This document shows positions 1 to 9,173 of a stretch of DNA of 64,000 nucleotides, in pieces. A model generated the notes under the pieces. The model saw only the letters and a program-made list of their open reading frames with translations, was not told the DNA's origin and made no database searches. Source of the DNA: Dawidia soli (GTDB lineage Bacteria; Bacteroidota; Bacteroidia; Cytophagales; Cyclobacteriaceae); contig NZ_JAHESC010000012.1 in the NCBI RefSeq assembly GCF_018598185.1, positions 62,001 to 126,000 of the forward strand. The letters run 5' to 3'. The position numbers and the translations under genes were made by a program. How positions within the stretch are numbered: position 1 is the stretch's first letter; every line of letters starts with the position of its first letter.

Positions 1-1
1 G

Positions 2-3000
2 CAGGCGGCGATGGACCGGGTGATCCAATCATGTCTGCAGGCCGGCATCGCGATCGACTACGCAGCGCTCAACCGACCTGCTCCCGCGGCCGAAAACGAC
101 GATACGCCACAACATTCCACCGCGGCCGACGCTTCGCTGGATCTGTTCCTGTCGATCGCCCACAAAGTGACCGACAGCGCACGGCACCTGCTGCATGCGT
201 TCCTCTATGATTACCAGGAGCATGACCCTGCCCTGGCGCTCTATATTGCCTTTCTGAAGCTTTACGGCTATGCCCAGGAGGATCTCAACAAGATCACGGG
301 CAAGCACCTGGACTATTTCTTTTACGAGCTGCTGCAACAGAAGCCGAAGCCGTCTGCGCCGGACGAGGTATATGTATGCGTGCGTTTGTCGGATCACGTC
401 GAAACCGCGGCGATTGAAAAAGGGACGTTGTTCAAGGCCAACGTGGACGAGGAAGGCCTGGACTGTCTTTATGCGGCAAAAGACTACACGTCGCTGAACC
501 ACGCCCAGGTCGTTGCGCTGGGCTCGTTTTACCCTGCGCGGAAAGGCGAGATCGGTATCGAACCGTACTATGAATTCATATCGGCCATCTATGAAACCGA
601 GCTGCTTACTTCTGCCGGGGGTTTTGACTTCAGCACGGCGGCCCGCGCCTTTCCCGCGTTTGGGGAAGCGATGTACAATGCCGCTAAAAAAACCATGCAG
701 CCCAGCGAGATCGGTTTCGCGGTCGCCTCGCCTACTCTGCTGCTGCGCGAGGGGTGCCGGCAAGTAACGGTAGCGTTGCAGTTCGAGCTGAACTCGATGT
801 CGCCGCTGGTTTCTTTTTTTGAGCGATACGCCAACGCCGAAAACCTCAGTGCAAACCATGTATTCTACCGCATCTTTTCGGAAGCTTTCTGCATTTCGCT
901 CACGACACCCGGCGGGTGGCACGAGGTACCGGATTATACCATCCTGCCGCCGGCATGGGGCAGCGGAAAGGTAGAATTCTATTTTGAGCTCCCGCTGGGC
1001 GCGCCTCCGATAACGCCTTTCGGCGAAAACTGGCCGACGGCGGAAACAACGAACTATAACACCCCGTGGCCGGTGATGAAGATCAGCCTGGCCGACCGCA
1101 AGACGATGTATACCTATTCGTATCTGCAGCATTTGGTGATCCAGACATGTTCTATTTCGGTGGCGGTAAGCCAGATCAAAAACCTGGAGGTATATAACGA
1201 CCTGGGCAAAGTAGAGACCAGCGTGCCCTTCTATCCTTTCGGTGCGTTGCCGGTGGTGGGCAGTGCGTTCCTGGTGGGGTACGACGAGCTGACCAAAAAG
1301 CAGATCAGCGATATCGCGTTGGAGATCACCTGGCACAACCTGCCCCGGGTGCCGGGCGGCTTTCGCGAGCACTACGAAACATACGGCGAGCCGATCGACA
1401 ACGACTCTTTCCGGGTAGGCATAACCGGGTTGTCGGATTATGCATTTCACCCCGCGGCGCCGGACAAAATACAGACCTTTCCGCTTTTCGTCACCCAGCA
1501 AAACGACGGCCAGACGATCCAATACAAACCGGCCGCTCAAACGACGTTCGAACACTTCGGTGTGAAGGCGCTGAAGCTTCATGACAATTTCACAACGGAA
1601 CCTCTGGGGCCTTACGACAACACCACCAAAACGGGATACATCAAGGTCGAGCTGATCACGCCCGAAATGGGCTTCGGTCACCAGCAATATCCGTTGCTGC
1701 TGTCGGAAGCTGTTTTGCGAAAGGCCCGCCGCGAAGACACCAAACTGCCGGAGGCTCCCTATACGCCCCAGGTAAAATCGCTCGCCTTGCGGTATCAGGC
1801 CTCGACACAGATAAGCTTTCAAAAAACATCGTCGCTCAAGGCTCATCCCAAAGCCGATGAAAAAACCTATCAGCTCCAGCCTTTCGGTATTCGTACGACC
1901 TTTGCCGGGTGCACGCCGCTGGTGGACGCGTGGCTGCCGCAATATGAGCACGACGGCTACCTGTTGCTGGGGCTCGACACGGTTATACCCGGCGAAGCCG
2001 TAACGTTTTGCTTCGTGCTGGAGCGCAACACGCTTTCAGACCCCACCGACGAGATGCCGACGATCGAGTGGTTTTACGTATCGGACGACACGTGGCACAC
2101 GTTCAACAAAAAGGATATCATTTTCGATACCACGCGCAACTTTACCACTACCGGCATAGTGAAGCTGGTCATGCCGGCAGACCTCGGCAATCAAAACACG
2201 GTGTTACCCGCCGGCGCTTACTGGATCATTGCTGCCTTACAGGGCGACCCCACGGCGACGGGAAAAATACGGGCGATCCATACGCAGGCGATCACGCTTA
2301 CCTGGACAAGCCACAAGCCGGGGGCACAATGGAAAGGCAACCTGCCTTCCAACACCATTGACAGCCTGGCCCTGGCTACTTCCGACATAGCAGGCGTCTT
2401 TCAACCTGCCCCATCCTTCGGCGGGCGAGCCCAGGAAGCTCCCCAGGATTTCTACGTGCGTGTGAGTGAATTTTTAGCGCATAAGAACCGGGGCGTCACG
2501 GCCTGGGATATTGAACGACTGGTGCTCGAGAACTTCCCCGAGGTAAACCAGGTAAAGTGTATCTCGGCCATCGAATATCCTTTCTTTACCGAGGCGGGCA
2601 AGATCATGGTGGTCGTGACGCCGAACGTAGTGACGGGCGACCGATTCGTGCTGCCGCGGTTCAGCCCGGCTGCTCTTGAAGACATCCGAACGTACCTGGA
2701 GCGACGCATTTCTGCATTTGCTTCGATCACGGTGGTTAATCCGACCTACGAGGAGGTCAAGATCACGGCGGATATTGTGCTGACCGACGAGGCCACGACG
2801 GGAGAATACGAGGACGCGCTGTACCGCGATATCCGGAATTACATTTGTCCCTGGTATAGTCGTCCGCAGGAGGACATGGCCTTTGGCGGCTCCCTGGACC
2901 TGGATGAGATCACGGAATTTATGGCTACGCGGCCGTACGTAAAGTCGGTCTCGAAGGTTTCGGTATTGATCCTGCAACACAACAACAAACGCTATACGAT

Positions 3001-3259
3001 CACGGATTCTGCACAGGATACCGAACACAAAAAGCTCTACAGCAGCAAACCCTGGTGTGTGCTGATCCCGATGAAAAAACATCAGATCAAGATGAACCAG
3101 GAAGAGCAGAATCTAACCCCCGAAAAGGCAGCGATCATGAATATGCGCCTGGGGCGAGAATTTGTCATTGCCGGTAAAACCGAAAGCCCGCCGCCGGATG
3201 ATGCCTCGGACGATACCACCGGCGCCAGAGGCTATGTGGAGTTTGATATACCCCTATAA
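2..3259 (+). CDS. eCIS baseplate protein, baseplate-J/Afp11-like (5' partial)
   Basis: Likely the wedge protein of a contractile injection system baseplate, the Afp11/gp6-like J protein that joins the spike hub to the sheath. The reading frame is open to the window edge. The first ATG, at 11, has no visible ribosome site, so the true start is probably upstream and at least 1082 residues are seen. The C-terminal third carries the J-like core: a segment around residues 813-840 resembling the family pattern 'RVSE.L.HK.R.VT..D.E.LVLE.FPEV..VKC', followed by alternating beta strands. The N-terminal two thirds are beta-rich and not recognised. The acidic tail (PPPDDASDD) looks disordered. The following genes, a tail fibre and an Afp12-like protein, support the assignment. 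It could instead belong to a type VI-like or tailocin relative; the eCIS reading rests on the context. Confidence 0.72.
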   Translation, partial: QAAMDRVIQSCLQAGIAIDYAALNRPAPAAENDDTPQHSTAADASLDLFLSIAHKVTDSARHLLHAFLYDYQEHDPALALYIAFLKLYGYAQEDLNKITGKHLDYFFYELLQQKPKPSAPDEVYVCVRLSDHVETAAIEKGTLFKANVDEEGLDCLYAAKDYTSLNHAQVVALGSFYPARKGEIGIEPYYEFISAIYETELLTSAGGFDFSTAARAFPAFGEAMYNAAKKTMQPSEIGFAVASPTLLLREGCRQVTVALQFELNSMSPLVSFFERYANAENLSANHVFYRIFSEAFCISLTTPGGWHEVPDYTILPPAWGSGKVEFYFELPLGAPPITPFGENWPTAETTNYNTPWPVMKISLADRKTMYTYSYLQHLVIQTCSISVAVSQIKNLEVYNDLGKVETSVPFYPFGALPVVGSAFLVGYDELTKKQISDIALEITWHNLPRVPGGFREHYETYGEPIDNDSFRVGITGLSDYAFHPAAPDKIQTFPLFVTQQNDGQTIQYKPAAQTTFEHFGVKALKLHDNFTTEPLGPYDNTTKTGYIKVELITPEMGFGHQQYPLLLSEAVLRKARREDTKLPEAPYTPQVKSLALRYQASTQISFQKTSSLKAHPKADEKTYQLQPFGIRTTFAGCTPLVDAWLPQYEHDGYLLLGLDTVIPGEAVTFCFVLERNTLSDPTDEMPTIEWFYVSDDTWHTFNKKDIIFDTTRNFTTTGIVKLVMPADLGNQNTVLPAGAYWIIAALQGDPTATGKIRAIHTQAITLTWTSHKPGAQWKGNLPSNTIDSLALATSDIAGVFQPAPSFGGRAQEAPQDFYVRVSEFLAHKNRGVTAWDIERLVLENFPEVNQVKCISAIEYPFFTEAGKIMVVVTPNVVTGDRFVLPRFSPAALEDIRTYLERRISAFASITVVNPTYEEVKITADIVLTDEATTGEYEDALYRDIRNYICPWYSRPQEDMAFGGSLDLDEITEFMATRPYVKSVSKVSVLILQHNNKRYTITDSAQDTEHKKLYSSKPWCVLIPMKKHQIKMNQEEQNLTPEKAAIMNMRLGREFVIAGKTESPPPDDASDDTTGARGYVEFDIPL

Positions 3260-3320
3260 TTTGTATGGCTGTAATGTGTATACCCGAATTTTTATTGTAA
3301 ATTAATTATACCGGTTCGTT

Positions 3321-4085
3321 ATGTCAGTCAGAAACAGAAATACACTCAAGAATTTCTTCCGCAACGGGAAGTCGCCTTCCGAAACAGAATTCTCGGACCT
3401 GATAGACTCGACCTGGAACAAGGTTGACGACGGATTAAACAAAACGGAAAACGATGGTCTCAAGCTGGCACCCGTTGGAAACTCCCCGGTGCTGATAAGC
3501 TTTTATGAAAGCATTGCGAGCACGACGTCTGCCTGGAGGCTTACGATAAACCACGAGAACAACAAGGGGATCGCCTTTGTTCAACCCGGCCATGAGTCGT
3601 CGCCCGCCCTTACCTTTAGCGGGGCGGGCAATGTGGGAATAAAAACCTTTACGCCGCAGGCTGAGCTTGACGTGCTGGGTACGATCAGCGCCTCCGGACG
3701 CATGGGCGGGTATAAAACGGGACGTGTTCCGGCCGATGCCACCTGGCATACGATCGTGCCGGGTCTTCAGGGTTTTAATGCCTTTGAAATTGTAGCGGTA
3801 GCCGAAGGGAATCCCGGCGAGGGGAACTATAGCATGGCGCACGCCATCGCGCTCAACGCCCACCAGGGCAGCAAGGGTACGATCAAGGTCATCGGCACGT
3901 CGTATGACTGGTTCGACTTTCGCGACAAGCTTCGTTTTCGCTGGCGGGGGACGTCCACAAACTATGCGTTGCAGATCCGCACCGGCAAACACTATGCGCT
4001 GCGCAAGGACAAAAAATTCAATACCATCAGCTTTCACGTCTGCAAGTTGTGGGACAATACCATCATGAAAAACATAAACGACTGA
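3321..4085 (+). CDS. Short tail-fibre-like protein of the injection system
   Basis: Protein of 254 residues lying between two baseplate genes. The N-terminus (about 1-45; NTLKNFFRNGKSPSETEFSDLIDS) has a form often seen at the start of Bacteroidota fibre proteins encoded near contractile systems. Residues about 103-122 contain a version of the tail-fibre motif 'GNVGI...P.AELDV.G', which normally precedes a trimerising shaft and receptor-binding head. The remaining 130 residues are rich in aromatic and glycine residues and probably form a beta-sandwich receptor- or glycan-binding head. No enzymatic motif is visible. The stop is 2 bases before the next gene's ATG, so the two are probably co-translated. 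The inferred role is target recognition (Afp13-like position), although it is far shorter than Afp13. Confidence 0.6.
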   Translation: MSVRNRNTLKNFFRNGKSPSETEFSDLIDSTWNKVDDGLNKTENDGLKLAPVGNSPVLISFYESIASTTSAWRLTINHENNKGIAFVQPGHESSPALTFSGAGNVGIKTFTPQAELDVLGTISASGRMGGYKTGRVPADATWHTIVPGLQGFNAFEIVAVAEGNPGEGNYSMAHAIALNAHQGSKGTIKVIGTSYDWFDFRDKLRFRWRGTSTNYALQIRTGKHYALRKDKKFNTISFHVCKLWDNTIMKNIND

Positions 4086-4087
4086 AC

Positions 4088-6811
4088 ATGGTAGCGTTAC
4101 CCGGCATACACGCCCACTATATACCTCCCAAAAGCATGGATTATGCCTTGCTGCGCAGCGAGGGCCTGGCGCATGTGCAGGCCCTGGCGGGAAAGATCTG
4201 GACGGATTACAATAGCCATGACCCGGGTGTGACAATCCTTGAACAGTTGTGCTATGCGCTGACGGTGGTGGGGTACAAAACCAACCTAGACCTGCACCCC
4301 CTTGTGTTCGGCGGCGGTGAGGCCGAACTCGAAAGAAGTAATGCGCTCTATGGCCCGCAGGAGATCTTTGCCAGCGGCACGGTAACGTTCAACGACCTGC
4401 GGATATTATTATGTGACCTGCTAAAAAACGAGGGGGTGCACAACGTCTGGTTTAAAAAGGCGGGCGGCAGCACGGCCGGGCTCTATGACGTATACGTTCG
4501 CACATCGGCGTCTCCGGACACCCATGCATCGCTCGAAACCAGGATACGCGAGACCTATGCCGCGCACCGCAGCCTGGGGGAAGACATTCGTCGGGTCATC
4601 ATGCTCAAACCGCTGTATATCGACATTGCTGCATCGATCGAGATCAGCGAAGAAGTTTCGCCCGAGAAAGCGTTGGGCGATATGTTCTATGCGCTGCACG
4701 AATATTTTAATCCGTCGGCCACGCGCCTGCCACTGCAGGAGCTGATCCACCAGGGGCTGGGATACGAGAACATTTTCAATACACCCGCGTTCGAGCACGG
4801 CTTTATCCGCAAGCTGCCGCCTCTAAACGACACCACGGTATTTCCGATCTCAGCCCTGGACGACATCATCAGCAACGTACCGGGCATACGAAGCCTGCGC
4901 AACCTGGTCGTCAGCAAGGACGGCATCCGGATCACGGGAAAATATATCACGGTAGAAGAAGGTCATTTGCCGGAAGTGTCGCTGGAGTCGCACAAGATGT
5001 CCATCGCCGTATACCGCAATCATACAAAAATAGGCTTCGACGCGTACCGGGTAAAGCACTATTACCTGGAGAAGATCGAAATTCAAAACAAGTCGTACCC
5101 GTTCACGCCGTTGCCGGCGGGTAAAAAAGATGCGGACGTGAAACGGCACATCGGCACGTACGTGAGCGTTCAGAACACGTTCCCGATCGTGTACGGCATT
5201 GGTCGGTACGGCCTCCCGGGTCATGTGCCCCGTGCGCGTGTCAGCCAGGCACGGCAGCTGCAGCGCTACTTGTTGTTTTTCGACCAGCTCATGATCAACC
5301 ACCTGGCACAGCTCGAGAACCTGGCGCAACTGTTCAGCTATAACCTCGACAGCGCGCAGGCTACGTACTTTACCAAATTGCCCGGCGCCGGCCCCCTGCA
5401 CGACATACCTGACGTCGAAAAGCTGACAGACAGGTCGCTGGACGAAGGCCGGTTGCGAGCGCTGGTGCACGACAATTACTTCGAGCGAAAAAACCGGGTG
5501 CTGGATCACCTGCTTGCGCGGTTTTCAGAGACGTGCCCCGAGCTACAACACCCTAACCTGTCGGCGTTGCTGGGTGTAACCGAACCGGAGCTGAGCGCCA
5601 CCCTGGCGACGATCAAGTCGACCTTATTACAGCAACTACCCGAGCTTAGCAAACACCGGAACCGCGGGCTGAACTACTTCGCGGCCTATCAACCCGATGC
5701 CTACCCGTTCAAGGCACGCCTGAGCCTGCTTTTAAACCTTCGCCACAGTGCGGCCCAGGACAAAGCCATGCCGTCGCTGACGGCACCCTATCATTTTCTG
5801 ACGCCGGCGGACCCGCGGCAGAAGGGCGGCGGCTCGGTGCGGTTTAAATTGCCCCACCACCCGGAGTGCCGTGATCAGCTGGTCTTTTACGGAGCCCTTG
5901 CCGACAGCTACAGCATCGTTCCTGTCGATGCCACGGTCAAGCCGTATATTGTATTGTTCCATACCCGCCAGGTGCCTCAGGGAACGTTGCTGGCGGACTG
6001 TGCTTCGTTCGACGAAGCGGAAGAATTGATTGCTCAGCTGGTGGCCCGGTTTAAAAAGCTGAACGATCAGGCCAGTGATTTTCACGTTCTCGAGCACGTA
6101 CTGTTGCGGCCGACGCTCGACAAACAATACGAGGTCGAGCTGAAGATCCGCCAAACGCCTTACAGCCTTCACGCTACCGAGCGCGATCACCTGGAGGAGC
6201 AGCGAAACCTGGTGGTCGATGTGGTGGTCTACGGTACGGATATAGCGAACTATACGATCCACCAGGAGGGCTCTTCGTATCGGGTTTACCTGACGGACCG
6301 TCATGGCAACGAACTGGTGAAGCTCAACACGTCGTTCGACGAATATGCGCTCGCCGAAACGTGTATCGAGCAAACCCTTGTCCCGTATTTTCTGGAGCTC
6401 GACCGGAAGGGGCTTACGGGTGTGGCCGATGCAAACTTTGTCCTGACGCAGGAAACGACAGCACACGAGGCATTGCTGACGCCGGAGATCACGTTGGTGT
6501 TTCCCAAGTGGATACCCCGGTTCAACGACCCGGAGTTCCGCATCTTGCTGCAGCAAAGCCTCTGCCGGTGCCTGCCGGCACACCTCCGGGTAAACATCCG
6601 GTGGCTGAACCTGAAAGACATGGCCGCGTTCGAACAAAAATTCAGTGCCTGGCTGAAACTGAAGCGCCTCGTTACGGCAGCAGGAAATCCCATCGCCACG
6701 GCACGCAACCGACACGACCTGCGCGAGCTTCGCGGCAGCATGGCGGACCTTGACAAGCTTTCGGCGGAACTGATCTCTGAATTTGTTGTTAGCAAGCCCC
6801 CCGAAACATGA
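4088..6811 (+). CDS. eCIS baseplate protein, Afp12-like
   Basis: Large (907 residue) structural protein, probably the second baseplate wedge subunit, homologous in role to Afp12/PVC12. The clearest signature is near the N-terminus (about 40-60; YNSHDPGVTILEQLCYALT), which matches the conserved 'DPG.T.LE..AYA' region of such proteins. No signal peptide or membrane segment is present, as expected for a cytoplasmically assembled particle. I chose the ATG at 4088 because it follows the fibre stop by 2 bases; an in-frame GTG at 4049 would overlap the fibre gene and add a poor-looking 13-residue extension. The stop overlaps the next ATG in an ATGA junction (6808-6811), implying translational coupling with the ATPase. 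Confidence 0.68.
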   Translation: MVALPGIHAHYIPPKSMDYALLRSEGLAHVQALAGKIWTDYNSHDPGVTILEQLCYALTVVGYKTNLDLHPLVFGGGEAELERSNALYGPQEIFASGTVTFNDLRILLCDLLKNEGVHNVWFKKAGGSTAGLYDVYVRTSASPDTHASLETRIRETYAAHRSLGEDIRRVIMLKPLYIDIAASIEISEEVSPEKALGDMFYALHEYFNPSATRLPLQELIHQGLGYENIFNTPAFEHGFIRKLPPLNDTTVFPISALDDIISNVPGIRSLRNLVVSKDGIRITGKYITVEEGHLPEVSLESHKMSIAVYRNHTKIGFDAYRVKHYYLEKIEIQNKSYPFTPLPAGKKDADVKRHIGTYVSVQNTFPIVYGIGRYGLPGHVPRARVSQARQLQRYLLFFDQLMINHLAQLENLAQLFSYNLDSAQATYFTKLPGAGPLHDIPDVEKLTDRSLDEGRLRALVHDNYFERKNRVLDHLLARFSETCPELQHPNLSALLGVTEPELSATLATIKSTLLQQLPELSKHRNRGLNYFAAYQPDAYPFKARLSLLLNLRHSAAQDKAMPSLTAPYHFLTPADPRQKGGGSVRFKLPHHPECRDQLVFYGALADSYSIVPVDATVKPYIVLFHTRQVPQGTLLADCASFDEAEELIAQLVARFKKLNDQASDFHVLEHVLLRPTLDKQYEVELKIRQTPYSLHATERDHLEEQRNLVVDVVVYGTDIANYTIHQEGSSYRVYLTDRHGNELVKLNTSFDEYALAETCIEQTLVPYFLELDRKGLTGVADANFVLTQETTAHEALLTPEITLVFPKWIPRFNDPEFRILLQQSLCRCLPAHLRVNIRWLNLKDMAAFEQKFSAWLKLKRLVTAAGNPIATARNRHDLRELRGSMADLDKLSAELISEFVVSKPPET

Positions 6812-9093
6812 AACCCGCGTCTAAAAAACATACGCTTGCCGGCCTGAAGCCTTTTGACGAAGCGGACGCCGAGTACTACTATATCGAAGAAACGCTTACG
6901 GAAAAATTCTTCCGGTACCTGAAGAAGAACCGTTTTGTATTGCTGACCGGCGAGCCCGGCTGTGGCAAAACTTCTTTTATTAACTGTGCCGTGCTGACGG
7001 GCAGCCATCTGAATCACACCGAGCGCTGGATTGGTGCCAAGTTCCGGCCGGGACGAAGCCCCATCAAGAACCTGGCGCGTGCACTGGACGTAGCCCAAGC
7101 CACCAATGCCAAACAAAACGCCGCGCTGGCGATCGAAGCACTCCTGCACGCGAGCAGCAGCGCGCTGACGGAAGTATTTGAAGAATATCCGTTGCCGCAG
7201 AACACGAACTTCCTATTGATCGTCGATCATTTCGAAGACATCTTTTTGTCAGACCGCTCACAAACTGCGACGAGCAAGGCCGCGGCCGCCGCGGAGGCAC
7301 AGAAGCTCATCAATCTGCTGTGGGCATTCGAGCACCACAACACGCGGGCAGTCTATGTCGTTGTTTCTTTCTCGGATCACTACCGCGACCGTGCCGCAGA
7401 ACATCCTAAACTACTGGACCTGTTGCAAAAGCGAAGTTTTCCTTTCGAAGGTATATCCGTACAGGAAACCGATGCCGTGATAGACCGTGCCATTCCGGGC
7501 ATCTGGAAAGGCCACCGGGACATCTCCCTGATCAAAAAAGCGACCCGACAGCGGCTGGATGAAGACCAGGAGCGTCATACCCTCACCCCTGCCTGGCGTT
7601 ACCTGCTGAACCATTCCCTGCAGTATACCTTTGCGTTGTGGCTGCGCGCGTACCAATCCATCCATAAGAAAATAGCAGGCGACCCCTCGTTGAAAGAGGT
7701 CGCAGATCACAAATACCTGCCCTTGCTGGTCAATGATCTGCTGCGCGATGAACTTTCGGTCGTCAATGCTACCGCCAGCAAAAGAGGTAACACCCTTTGG
7801 CTTACGTTGTCCATGCAACAACAGCAAGCCCTTACCCGCGTGGTGAAGACCGCCCGGGAAACCGACAAAAAGCTAACGCTGCAAGGATACCACCAGGTGG
7901 CCGGTAAGCTCATGCGGTCGTTAGCGCTGGAGGTCGAAGAGATCTTCCACGCAAACGCCAACATGGAAACGGTATGTGAGCTGTTTGTCAAAACCCTCAC
8001 CTCGCGTGATGGCACCCTGGAGCCGCTTCGCTATAAAACGATGATCACGTGCCTGGTCGGCAAAAAAGGGATCACCCGCCAGGACGTGAACCGCTTCATC
8101 ACTTGCTTTGGCGACGACGGGCTGGGGCTGGTGCAGGTCATACCCTCTTCGCGTATCGAGGAGAGCCTGAACATGATCCACAACGGGGCGCATATCGATG
8201 ACGACGCCGTGGTATCGATCCGAAACATGAGCCTCGCGGGGGCGTTTCCCAAGGTGGTACTCTGGATCAAGCAGGAAAGTGATTGCATCCAGGAATACCT
8301 CCTTTACGCGCAGGCGGCCGCCGGCAAAACAGCGTCCCATCCGTTGACGCTGGAGCGGTATGCCAATACGATCCTGAGCGGCGAACCCGTCGACAGCTGC
8401 GAATACTCGAAGGTCATTGACAGCTTTCTGCAAAAAGACAGCACGTGGGCAGCGCTCCATACGCCCCCCGGCAGCGGCTTTGCCAGCTTTGACCGAACAC
8501 GGAAGTTTGTTGAGCAGGGCGTAAACCACTGGCGGGATATCAACAAAGCCGAGAAGACGCGTCAGCAGGAAGAAAAGAAGATCAAACGCATCAAGCGCAA
8601 TCTGTTTGTCTCGGCGTTCGTGGGCGTTGCTTTGGTGGCGCTTTACACCTCATTTTCGATCGCCCAGCATAGAATGCTCAAACAATTCGACTGCCTGTAC
8701 GACGACTGCCTGCGTGTAAGCAAAGAGATCAATCTTCAATACATTGATAAGGGCGAGGACTATAAAGTACTGGTGGACGGGTGGACGACCGCTTTGGTCG
8801 AGAAAAGCAACCTGGTGGACAACTGCATCGATTCAATGTATTCGTCCAACGTCGTAAACTTTATCTGGCGCTACCGGCACTGGCAACGGAGACGGGACGC
8901 ATTGTTCGTTGATTCCACACGGATGAATGTATTAAATGACGTGATCGACAAGAATTTTTTATATAAAGCCGGAAGCACCATAGAGATCGTAGAAGGTTAT
9001 AAGATCTTTAATGAAAAGCTTTTGCCTCAAAACGTACCGTATCTCGTGGATTGCAGGAAGTGCGATGAGCCAGGATGGTTTGGTTTTAAATAA
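6808..9093 (+). CDS. STAND-like P-loop ATPase with C-terminal membrane segment, coupled to the eCIS cluster
   Basis: Protein of 761 residues. It has a Walker A motif GEPGCGKT at about 48-55 and a Walker B-like LLIVDHFED at about 136-144. Next come 'VYVVVSFSDHYRD' and a helical region with a spacing that resembles nSTAND-type NTPases rather than classical AAA+ hexamers. A lysine/arginine-rich stretch (about 580-597) leads into one hydrophobic segment (about 597-620), placing roughly 140 C-terminal residues on the other side of the membrane. There is no signal peptide. It is translationally coupled to the Afp12-like gene, and its position matches that of the Afp15 ATPase in the Afp cluster, but the architecture differs. 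A role as a membrane-bound assembly, docking or trigger factor is inference; it could also be a defence-type sensor. Confidence 0.6.
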   Translation: MKPASKKHTLAGLKPFDEADAEYYYIEETLTEKFFRYLKKNRFVLLTGEPGCGKTSFINCAVLTGSHLNHTERWIGAKFRPGRSPIKNLARALDVAQATNAKQNAALAIEALLHASSSALTEVFEEYPLPQNTNFLLIVDHFEDIFLSDRSQTATSKAAAAAEAQKLINLLWAFEHHNTRAVYVVVSFSDHYRDRAAEHPKLLDLLQKRSFPFEGISVQETDAVIDRAIPGIWKGHRDISLIKKATRQRLDEDQERHTLTPAWRYLLNHSLQYTFALWLRAYQSIHKKIAGDPSLKEVADHKYLPLLVNDLLRDELSVVNATASKRGNTLWLTLSMQQQQALTRVVKTARETDKKLTLQGYHQVAGKLMRSLALEVEEIFHANANMETVCELFVKTLTSRDGTLEPLRYKTMITCLVGKKGITRQDVNRFITCFGDDGLGLVQVIPSSRIEESLNMIHNGAHIDDDAVVSIRNMSLAGAFPKVVLWIKQESDCIQEYLLYAQAAAGKTASHPLTLERYANTILSGEPVDSCEYSKVIDSFLQKDSTWAALHTPPGSGFASFDRTRKFVEQGVNHWRDINKAEKTRQQEEKKIKRIKRNLFVSAFVGVALVALYTSFSIAQHRMLKQFDCLYDDCLRVSKEINLQYIDKGEDYKVLVDGWTTALVEKSNLVDNCIDSMYSSNVVNFIWRYRHWQRRRDALFVDSTRMNVLNDVIDKNFLYKAGSTIEIVEGYKIFNEKLLPQNVPYLVDCRKCDEPGWFGFK

Positions 9094-9173
9094 ACAACGA
9101 AAAGAAAATGTTTGAACCGGCGGGTTAATCGATTATTAATTCCTTTTTAAGGCTGCCTTCCTAGTTTGGTGGC

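Noticed and set aside
29-1951. Long minus-strand frame (640 codons) opposite the baseplate-J-like gene
   Set aside because: Arg/Val/Leu-rich composition without motifs; it mirrors the GC bias of the real plus-strand gene.
9162-9168. TAGTTTG before the GH71/99 gene as a promoter
   Set aside because: One spacer base short of the consensus and only a few bases from the start codon.
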